Positions 24,501 through 35,500 of a stretch of 64,000 bases of DNA are shown here, piece after piece. A program made the translations under genes and the position numbers. This stretch comes from Tupaia tana. Taxonomy: Eukaryota; Chordata; Mammalia; Scandentia; Tupaiidae. Position 1 is the stretch's first letter; every line of letters starts with the position of its first letter. The stretch lies in NCBI GenBank assembly GCA_026018925.1, contig JAKSZU010000016.1, positions 11,812,940-11,876,939 of the forward strand, written 5' to 3'. Under the pieces are notes generated by a model. It searched no databases and was not told the origin of the DNA. It saw only the letters and a list, made by a program, of their open reading frames with translations.

Positions 24501-27500
24501 GTAGCTGTGATTCACACAGATCATGGAGACTATAATTTCCTAATAGAAACACAGCTCCAATATTATGCTTTTCTCCTTCTTTGTCTTTTAAGGTCTTCTT
24601 TCCCAATAGTGAGGATGCTGACTGGTTTTTGGTCACTGATTGTGATACAAATGGACACTGATCAACTTTCAAATTTCTGGATCTTTGACAAGCCTTATTA
24701 CTGAGGTTCAAACTAGCAGAATCCCAATCTGAAAGCAAAGTTTTCACTTATTAGAATATAAATAATACAAATTTGACCAATTTGTACACATTCTTTTTTC
24801 AGAGAAGCAGTCCCACATCCTCCTCTCCCCCACAAACACGTTGGTCCTTCATGGCTTATTGTATTTTACATATGCTATACTTGTTGCCATTCAGTCAGAT
24901 AAGTTTAACTGTCATCTCTTGTTTTTTTTTCACCCACATTTTTATCTTTTAGTGTTATTTACTTTGATTCACTAAGCAATTTCTTTCTCTTTTTATTTGT
25001 TTAATTTTTTTTTGGAGAGTTTTGCTATAGGGTGTGTGCGTTCGCCGGAGAAACAGAAAGAGACAGAAAGCGAGAAATCACTCCCCAGGGGGGATGGCCA
25101 CACTGCAATCTCTTTTCCTTCATTCTCCTCTCGGGATCTTGGGCACACAGGCACATGTGCCTGGTGTGAGTTTTAAGCTACCGGGTCCAGGACTCGAACC
25201 ACGGTCGACGTGGGAGTCCAATGACATAAACATTACGCCATCTGCTGGTCTCACAATTTCTTTTTACTTTAATCATTTTTATTTCAAGTATATTTTTAAA
25301 ATCATAAATGGTGTTTTGTAATCCAAAGTTGAAACATTTATTTTTCATAGCTTCAGAATTTGACAAGCAACTCCAGAGCATGCTTTTCCAATCCAGTCTT
25401 CTTTGCTATTTCTCAGACTTCTGAGATCTAATACTTAAACTACTCCATTCTAAAGGTACAGTTCTAAATAACTTTTGTACATTTGTTGATTAGAGAGCTT
25501 TCTGAAAGGCCATAAAATAAAAAGAATGGATTCTGTCCAAGGATTCAGCAGTGAGGTAAGAAATATTAAACACGTATTAAATAATTTATTAATTTTAAAA
25601 ATAACAAAAAACAGTGCTGTTCTCTGTCATAAAGAAAAACAGTAAATTAGTTTAAATTATTTTTGTAGACTTTGATAATATTTTCTTCCCTACATAGTAC
25701 TCGATCCTACTTAAAGATCGTTTATGCAAAGTCACCATCCGGATGTACTAAGTAAAACTCCTGGGTATTAACATGGCCCTAAATGCACTATTCCAAAGAG
25801 GAACAGACTACTTTGAGAAAAGGAGTGCCTTAATAACTTCCCTCAATATTCATCCAAGCAAAAAAGGAAATCAAAATTTTCTTTCCTTTGAAAGGAAGTT
25901 TTCCTTTAAAGACTATGCCTTACTGGGACCAGCAAATGGTGTAATGGTTGTCACTGGACTCCCACATAGTCGACTGCAGTTTGAGTTCTGGCCCCTGCAG
26001 CTTAAACTCATGCTGCATGCGTGTGCGTGTGCGTGCATGCCCAAGATCCTGAGAGGAGAATGAAGAAGGGATTGCAGCATGGTCATCACCCGGGTGTTAT
26101 TTTTTGCTTTCTGTCTCTCTGTCTCTCTCTGTCTTTCCTGTAACTACACGCACCCTATAACCTCTTAAAAAAAAAAAAAAAGACTATGCCTTATTTATCT
26201 TTTTTAAAACTGCCTAATTTGGCAGCCTGCAGGTGGCATGGTGATTAAGAGCACTGGACTCCCACATGGCTGATCGTGATTTGAATCCTGGACTTGGCGG
26301 CTTGCTTTCTCACTTTCCCTCTCTCGCTTGCTCTCACTCTGTCCCTCTCTGGTCAAATTAAAAATAAATAAAGTTAAATAAAATAATTCTTTAAAAAATA
26401 ATAAAACTGGCTAATTCAATACTTAAATTTTTATTTCAATGTACTAAAAGTTCTTTATGAAATGATCTGCAAAAACCCAGAACACCAGAGCAACATTCGT
26501 AAGTTACATGGAATGCAAAATAGGGGAGGAAATGGACAGTACTGAAAACAGGTACTTGCTCTGCTCCAAAGGTGAGCAAGCTTTTAACATGTGAGCAACA
26601 CAGAACTCCATCCCCCTGGAGTTCCTCAAGCTCAGAAGGCTTCCACTTAATAAATCAATATATTATTCTTAAAAATTAAAGATTGGTCACTGGAAAAGAC
26701 CAAACAAAAATTATTTTCCTCCCCCTAAACAACTACCGAAACAGCTCTAATCATCCTTTCTTCTCCCACAAAAACAGGGAAGCAGGTGGGGCTAAAGTCT
26801 TTAAATCTGAAATTTCTGCTCCTAAAATACTGCTGCTAGTTGCTCAAAGGTGCAGGTATTTCCTCCTCCAACACTTCCCTCACTTATAAGTGTATTTCCA
26901 TACACACAGACATGAATACATGCACACACGAACTCTCCCTCAAGTAAGACACTTCTCTGTGTTTGTTGATAAATTATAAAGATTATGAACAGGGTTTCGT
27001 CGGTGCTTTGTAAACATCAGAGTCACTGGGGTCCTTTTCTCCAAAAGTCTGAAGTCACATTCTGCAGTCGGGGATCACTACTTTCCCAGACACAGTTTGC
27101 AGGCTGCATACTGACTGAGAGCAGGAAAAGTCCACAGCTGACGTTCGGGGGAAGGTAGAGACCATCTCCTTCAATCTGATGTGCCAGGGAAGAAAGCCTA
27201 ACGTGCTGCCCACAGGACGGAACTCCCACAGTAAGTCCGGATCAGGGCACCCATCGGAACCGAGTAAACGTCTAGCCTGTCTACATCCAATCTGTGGATC
27301 TCTTTTGCTGCTGGGCTATGAACTGGCAAAAGTCCTGGGTACCTCTCACAGTATCTGCTTTTCCATCTGCTGGGAACAGCACATTCACTGCTGAATGACA
27401 GTTTAAAACTTGACCATCTTTGGGGGCCAGCAGGTGGCATGGTGGTTAAGGGCACTGGACTCCCACATGGTCAACTCTGGTTCAAATCCCAGACCTGGCA

Positions 27501-27510
27501 GCTCGCTCTC

Positions 27511-27552
<42 letters not shown>

Positions 27553-30500
27553 GGCAGCTTGTTTTTTCACTTTCCCTACTCCCCCCTGCCCCAACCCCCA
27601 CTCTGTCCTCCTCTGGTTAAATTAAAATAAATAGAGGTAAATAAAATAATTATTTTTAAAAATTAAAAAATAAAAGAAACCTTGATCACCTTTGTAATTA
27701 CAGCCTCCAAACTCTGGTGAGTACTTGGAACAATCGATGTCCAGAAGTTCCTCCTGTTGTTTTAAAATTTCATCCATGGATCTGGAATAATTTCTTAATT
27801 CCATGGTGGTCGTAGACCCTAATGTAGGAGATGCCTACTGCCTTATGCCATACTACACGAGGCTCACGAGCTCCTCCTCCTAGGTGATCACCAGGCCCAT
27901 GCGCACAGGCAGCTTCTCTGAGGACAGCCAGGGTCGGTGGCAGCCGCAGTTGCCTGTGGTACTTTGGTTTCTGCCCAAGGGCAGCTTTAAGGAGTGTGAA
28001 TCGAGGGGCGCTAGAACCGAGCAGAGGCGGTGCGGCAGCAGTGTCGCCAGGTCAGGTCCAGTGCCCAACTGATATCCCAGCACAGCGCGTGCCCGCGCGT
28101 GCCCTTGCCGCACCCCACACACCCGCCAGCACAGCCCCATGGAACTCTCACCGCGCAGGGGCGCCCTTCCCTCCCGGCTGCCCTTACACAGGGCGCGACA
28201 GCTTTTTATCCATCCCTGAGACCAGCCCGTGGCTCAGAATACCCGCGACCCCCTGCCCTCCCCTTTCCACTGCCAACCCCTCACACCTCGCCCCCTCTGC
28301 CTTCTTCTCCCTCCCTTGGTGATACTACGCAATTCTGAATACATATTTTGTTTTCCAGAGAGTATTATTTATTAATAAATTTTTAATAATATAAACTTGT
28401 CTATTTATTTAACCTAACTTTTTATTTATTTATTTAGCCTGACTTCTTTATTCATTTATTTACTTTTGCCTGGCTTTTATTTATTTATTTATTTATTTAT
28501 TTTTTAGCTTTTCTGTATAGGGTGCGTACTCACCAGATACAGAGTGATAGCAAGAGTGGGAGAGTGAGAAATCACCCCCAGGGGGGATGGCCTCGCTGCT
28601 GTCCCTTCTCCTCCATTCTCCTCTCAGGATTTTGGGGGTGTCCGTACCCATGCCCAGTGTGATTTTCAAGCTGTAGGGTCTGGGACTTGAAGTATGCTGT
28701 GAACCATGTGGAAACCAGCACCTTAACCACCAGGCCATTTGCTGGCCCTAAACCATTTTAAATTTAAATATACAGCAGATGGTATAATGGCTACATCACT
28801 GGACTCCCACATGGCCAACCGCAGTTTGAGTCCTGGACTCGGCAGCTTAAAACTCACTGAGGGTAAGTGTATGTGCCCAAAATCTCGAGAGAAGAATAGA
28901 GGAGGAGAGATTGTGGCGTGGCCATCTGCCCTGGGGGGTGATTTCTCGCTTTTTGTCTCTCCGTTTCTGTCTCTCCAGCAAGAGCATGCATCCAATAATA
29001 AAAATCTCTCTCCAGAAGAAAAAAAAATTAAATATGCATATCAGTATTGTGTGTTCTAGAGACATGGCATTAATTTTTTTAGTAATGAATAATTTAAAAC
29101 AACTTTAATTATAACCAGATGTTCTTCCCACAGCACACCAATATCTTCAGAGCTCACTTTTTATGCCTTAGTAAAAATCGTAAATGAATATTTTAAAAGT
29201 TAGCCTTTCATGACCTAATAATTCCTCTAAAAAATAGGATAAGTCTAGGTCTACACTAGACCCACAGAGTACAGAACGCCGTGAGACAGAAAATAAATAT
29301 ATAACAGAAGTATTTTTCTTTGAAAACAGGTTTAAATTTAAGAAAAGTTAAGGAGGGGTCAGCAGTATCCCAAGAAATGGCACACTATCTATGTGCCACC
29401 CCCAGCAGGCCACCTTTACATTTGACATCCACGGATCCTATGTACATAGTTTAAATTCATGGAATTTGTTTTTTTTCTTTCAGAGGTTTTTGTCTTAGGA
29501 TGTGTGTGGTTCGCTGGAGAGAGAGAAACAGAGACAGTGAAAGGGAAAGTGAGTCTCCCCCCTCTCCCCAGGGGATGGTCACATCACAATCCCTTCTCCA
29601 TTCTTCTGGGATCTAGGGCACACAAATACACATGGCCAGCATGATTCTCAAGCCACTGGGTGTAGAACTCGAACCTTGGTCACCCATATGGGAGTCCTGC
29701 AACCTAACCACTACACCATCTGCTGGCCCACTAAATTGGTGGTTCTAAATTGTGATCTGAGATCCAGGGGGTTCAGGATACATCCAAGGGATCCAAGAGG
29801 TCAAAGAACACTGTTATTTGCTATTTTCAACTTCATTTTCTTGTAAGAAAACAATAGAGAAAATCTTGGAGCTGGCAAGTAGTGTGGTGGTTAAGGTGCT
29901 GGACTCCCACATGGTTGACCACAGTTCAACTCCTAGAACTGGCAGCTTGCTTTCTCATTTTCCCTTTCTCTCTCACTCTCTCTCCAGTCAAATTTAAAAA
30001 TGAGGGAACCAGCAGTTAGCGTAATGGCTATGTCGCTGGACTCCCATGTAGTCGACCACGGTTCACGTCCCGGACCCGGTGGCTTAAAACTCACGCCGGG
30101 CTCGTGTGCGTGCGTGCCCAAGATCCCGAGAGGAGAATGGAGGAGAAGGGATTGCGGTGTGACCATCCCCCCTGGGGGGTGATTTCTCGCTTTCTGTCTC
30201 TGTCTCTCTCTCTCTGTCTGGCGAGCGCACACGCCCTATAGCGAAAAACCTCTCAAAAAAAAAAAATTTAAAAATGATAATAATAAATAAAATTAATAAT
30301 TCTTTAAAAAAAAAAAGCCAAATCTTTAGGGGCCAACAGGTGGCATGGTGCTTAAGGGTACCAGACTCCCACATGGCCAACCACAGTTTGAGTCCCAGAC
30401 CTGGCTTCCTGAGCTCTCTCTCTCTCTCTCTCTCTCTGTCTCCCTCTGTTAAAAATTGAAAAATAATTATAATAAATTTTTTAAAAATTTTAAAAAGAAT

Positions 30501-32486
30501 ACAATAGAGTTTTTCTGAGATGTGATGTGTCATAACACTAGAGCTGTAATGGTTAGTGGGTCACAGTTGTAATGACTGCCGTAATATATGACTGTGTACA
30601 ATTGTACTTAAATTATTTTACTCTCAAATACAGTAAATACCAATAGATACATCTCAATTAAATAAAAGGTCTTTGGAATCTGTAATAATTTTTAACAGTA
30701 TAAAAGGACTCTAATGCCAAAAAGTTTTAGGATTATTGTTTTAGAAAACTGTATCTACCGGTCATTAGAGAATGATCAACTACTTTCCCCATATTGATAA
30801 TCAAAGACAGGAGATACCACAAACACACGCACACGTGTATACACACAAAGCCTGCAAAATCAGAAAATGTGACTGGTTTAAGCCCATCAAGTAACACTAA
30901 AATGAACTAATGAATGGTAAAACACAAATGACAAGTTGGCAAGTAAAGCTTCTCTAGGGAAGATCAGAACTCCAATGAGCATTCAAAAACAGTGGGAAAA
31001 CTTAGATTAACCTCTGTATCCCTACCAAATATAGGAATTACAAATGTGGTACTTTAGGGTATCAAAACATAAAATCAGAAACATCTGAGTTAAAGCTTAC
31101 ATTTTTAAAATCTTTTTCTTATGTTTCTGAATTTATTGTTTTCAAAGATAGATATCAACAATGATATTGTTATTTATGTCAAACCCTTCGATCAAAAGTG
31201 GAATACAACAATCAGGAATAAGAAGATTATGAACATTTGAAATATTTTAACATATTTGTTTCCAGAGTTAAATGTGTATTGCAAAATTTACCTGATCTTG
31301 GTGTTGGTACATCCTTCACTCCTACTGCTTTATTTGGTACAGAACCTTTCATTTCAAGGGTAGGCTGAATAGGTTTTGGAACAAGATGATAAATAAATTA
31401 CGTATTTTTTCATACAATATATAGTTAATAATTCAAGATAAAAAAAAAAACAAAAGTTATTACCATCAAGGGAGAAGACTTCGCAGGAGACTCTAAAAAG
31501 CAAAGGGGACTGATATCAATTATATGCAAATATGACAAAACCACTTCACACATTCATGCAGAGTTAGTATGAAGCTGAATCCTCACACTTAACTTTGGAA
31601 ATGGTTACTTTAGGTTTTGGGTGATTTTTTTTGGTTAGGACAGAAACATGACAGAAATATACTGAAGGAAAATAGGTTTAGTAACACATGCAGTTAAGAT
31701 TTCAAAAGTGGGATTATGTTCCAAATGCCTATGACTAAAATAGAAAAGTGCACAATATACCAGTATGAACATGCTGACTGATGAGGAGAAAAATGATCTT
31801 TAATCGGAGATGTAAATCATCCTGAGAGCATAAATGTCAAAGCAGATGGTGGAATGCAGCAGCATATATTTAATGCAACATATCGAAATCATTTATACCA
31901 TTATACTACAAGTGTTTATCCATGTTCTCCCATCTGTCTTGTCATTTAGGACGCCAGAGTTGTGATGACAACTGTCTGTGACAACTATCAGTTCAGTTAT
32001 GACCAAAATTAATGATGGTCTAGTATTCAGAACTGACCAGCTTGGATACACTTGTAGAATAACAGTTCATTAAAATATTCATTTTTTTCCATACCCATGT
32101 GAGCTACTGGCATGCCTACATTTCTTGTATCCTCTAGTTTAGCCATCTTAAAGTTTCTTGATCCACTCATAAAAGAAGGTACGTAAGACACATCTAAGAA
32201 ATAATGTGTAATTAGCTTTCAACATACAAGCATGGCTATCAAAAAGAAAAAAATATTGGCACAGAATTGTTAAATATTATTAACTTTATATTTTGAAATA
32301 AGTGCAGTATTTACTGAAAATAACAATTTAGGGTTTTTTTGTTTGTTTGTTTTGAGAGGTTCTTGCTATAGGGCATGTGCGCTTTCCAGAAAGACAGAGA
32401 GATAGAAAGTAAGAAATCACCCCCAAGAAGGGATGGCCACACCGCAGTACCTACTCCTCCCTTCTTCTCTCAAGATATTGGGCACA

Positions 32487-32520
<34 letters not shown>

Positions 32521-35500
32521 TATGCCAGAATGAGTTTAAGCCTCTGGGTCCGGGACTTGAACCACAGTCAACTACATGGGAGTCCAGCGACATAGCCATT
32601 ACACCAACTGCTGGTCCCAACAATTTAGTATTCAAGGAATGAACTTTATAATTTCTTTCATTTCCAAAGTCAGGTTGGTTTGTTTTTATCATGTTAGTTT
32701 TCAAAGAAGTTAAATTAAACAACCGTCTTACCAAATAGCTATCTTAAAACACACAGCCAATGCTTCTATATTCAAATTAATCTCAATGAATAAATAATAC
32801 TGATACAACATAGATTGCTGATACCTGATAGTTATGGAGAGGAGAAAGGGCTGGCTGCAGTTTACCCTAATTTTAATTTTATTCCCTCCATATTCCTTCA
32901 CCTGAACTTGCCTTTAGGAATCTAAACTCAAGTTCCTCTCTACTATGCCTCCCAAACTGAAACTGCATTAGAACTCATAGATTTTCCAATGAACTTTTTA
33001 TCAGGCGAAAGTTTTCCTATCCTGTCCTTAGGAACCCTACTTTCTTCTGTCCAGTTATCTTATTTTGGCCCACATGAGACTATCCTATGAATTAGCCATG
33101 CTTTATTTTTTTAAATTAATTTATTTTAGATTCATTCACTGAACAGCATTACAGCACACAAAATTGATTCCCCGTCCAGAATACACTGTATATTGGCTTA
33201 ATCCTACATATTGTCGACAAATAATTTTCTATTTCTTGTTTCTTATATATATTTTTTGATTCCCTATTTCTCACCCTCTGCCATTTCCCACCCTCTTCCC
33301 ACACTGTACTAGCCATGTTTTATATAACATTAAATTATATACATGTACGACTGACTATCTGTTCATCTACATTAGATAAACACAGCTCTGCACACTTGGG
33401 TACCTCGATCCTCAAAGCCTTGCCAATAATGAGAAAGACAGAAAGGCTAGGAAAAGTGTGCTCTATTCTCTGACAAGTTTTGGTACTGCAGGCTCACTTT
33501 ATATTCTTCCCATATTTCTAAGTTCCACTCTTCCCTTTTCTAAGGGATCATTTTATTGGGTTGTTGGAAAAGTCAAGATATATTTTTCTATACAAAACTG
33601 CATCATAACCCACCCAGAATTTTACCACTCTCCACTAAGTGCACCTTCTTCTTCTTCCTTAATTTACTCCCTGCACTCCTTGTCTTTCTCATGCTCCATT
33701 CCCTCCTTTACTCCTTTCCTAGTCTTTACTTTCTGACTCTCCTCAGGTCTCAGGGTATCTTGAAAGAGAACTAATGGTTCAGCTCCTTAAGTGGCACTCT
33801 GTTTACTCTGTTGCTGACACCTGTTAAGATATGTGACTTCTCAGCATTTCACTTCCCTTTTTCTTTACTATGCATTTAATAGATGACTTTCTTTGGCTAT
33901 TAGAATATATCAGTATTCACATTTTAAATAACATTCTATCTGGGACCAGCAGTTAGCGTAATGGCTATGTCGCTGAACTCCCATGTAGTCAACCGTGGTT
34001 TGAGTCCTGGACCCAGTGGCTTAAACTCAGGCCGGGTGCATGTGCGTGCGTGCCCAAGATCCCGAGAGGAGAATAGAGGAGAAGGGATTGTGGAGTGGCC
34101 ATCCCCCCCAGGGGGTGATTTCTTGCTTTCTGTGTCTGTCTTTCTCTGTCCTTCTGGTGAGGTCATGCGCCCTATAGCAAAAACCTCTCAAAAAAAAAAA
34201 AAAATTCTATTGAATGACTTTTTTTATAAAATACAATTCTTACCTTCCAGGTGCTCATTTACTTGATTTTTTCCTTTTTTCTCTACAGCCCCAGAGAAGG
34301 GGTCTGCATACTTCAATGGTATACTATCGGAGATGCTCTGTTAAAATTAATATCAATAATGAGTTGGACAAAGATTTCCTAATCACTTCCTAAGAAAATA
34401 TCTGACTTTTCCATTTAAAAGCAATTAGACATAAGATATACTGAAAACCAAAACACTTCAATAGAGAACCTCATATATGCTCTCTACATCAACCTTATCT
34501 TTCATCTTCATAAAGCTACTGCCTCTGTAAACAGAGCACAGAAGGTAGTAAGTAACACATTCACAGAAAAAATACTAACACGTGCATATTTTAACAAGGA
34601 AGAACTTCAAAATACCTATAGCTCTACTTTACATTCCCTACCAAAAATAAGAAGATATTTAAAAATATATACATATACATAAATGGTGCCAGCAGGTGGT
34701 ATGGTGGTTAAGGTGCTGGATTCTCACATGGTTGACTGCAGTTCAACTCCCAGGCTTGGTGACTTGCTTTCTTTCTCTCTCTCCCTCTCTTTTTCTCTCC
34801 TTCTGGTGAGCACATGTATCCTAGCAAATTATAAAAAATAATAATGATGATAAATAAAATATAATTCTAAAAATATATATAAATAAATTCTTTAATAAGT
34901 ATACTTATAATATTTACAGCATTAAACATTTAAATTATTTTTGTTTTTTGTTTTTAAGTTTTGCTATAGGACATGTGTGTTCACCAGAGAGAGATAGAAA
35001 GAAAAAGAGAAAAAGCAAGAAATTGTCCCACAGGGAGGATTGGCCATACTGCAATCCCTTCTCCACTCTCCTCTTGAGATTTTGGACATGCACTCATATG
35101 TACCCAGCATGTTTTTCAAGGTAGGTCTGGTACTCATACTGCATAGTTGGCCATGTGGGATCCAGTCACTTTAACCACCCTGTCACTTGGCTGGCCCTAA
35201 AATATTTCTAATATCTGATTTTTTTTTAGCATTAAAATAAGGTACTTGTCATGATAAGAAAATTGAGTTTGTCATGTTGAGCACAAACAGAACACTGTAA
35301 AAGTTGCTTCGTTTAGATCAACAAGGGCTTGAAAAATACCTAATTTTTTTTCTTTAAACTTTGTCAGAAGGCTCATGTGCTCACCAGAAAGACATAGTGA
35401 GAGAAAGTGAGAGAACATCCCCCATGGGAAATGGTCAAAATGCAGCCCCTCCTCTTCCATTTCATTGTCTTGTGGGATTTGGGCAAGCTTGCATGCATGC

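Noticed and set aside
27684-27804. ANKRD26 exon
   Set aside because: The exons at 31292-31364 and 24477-24728 join in phase 1 without it, and the sequence does not resemble the family.
30084-30533. 149-codon minus-strand ORF
   Set aside because: Composed of three SINE pieces read in antisense; no protein signal.
32484-32520. Independent (CA)n microsatellite
   Set aside because: It is an expansion of the GTGCGTGCG box inside the SINE at 32332, so it was annotated there.
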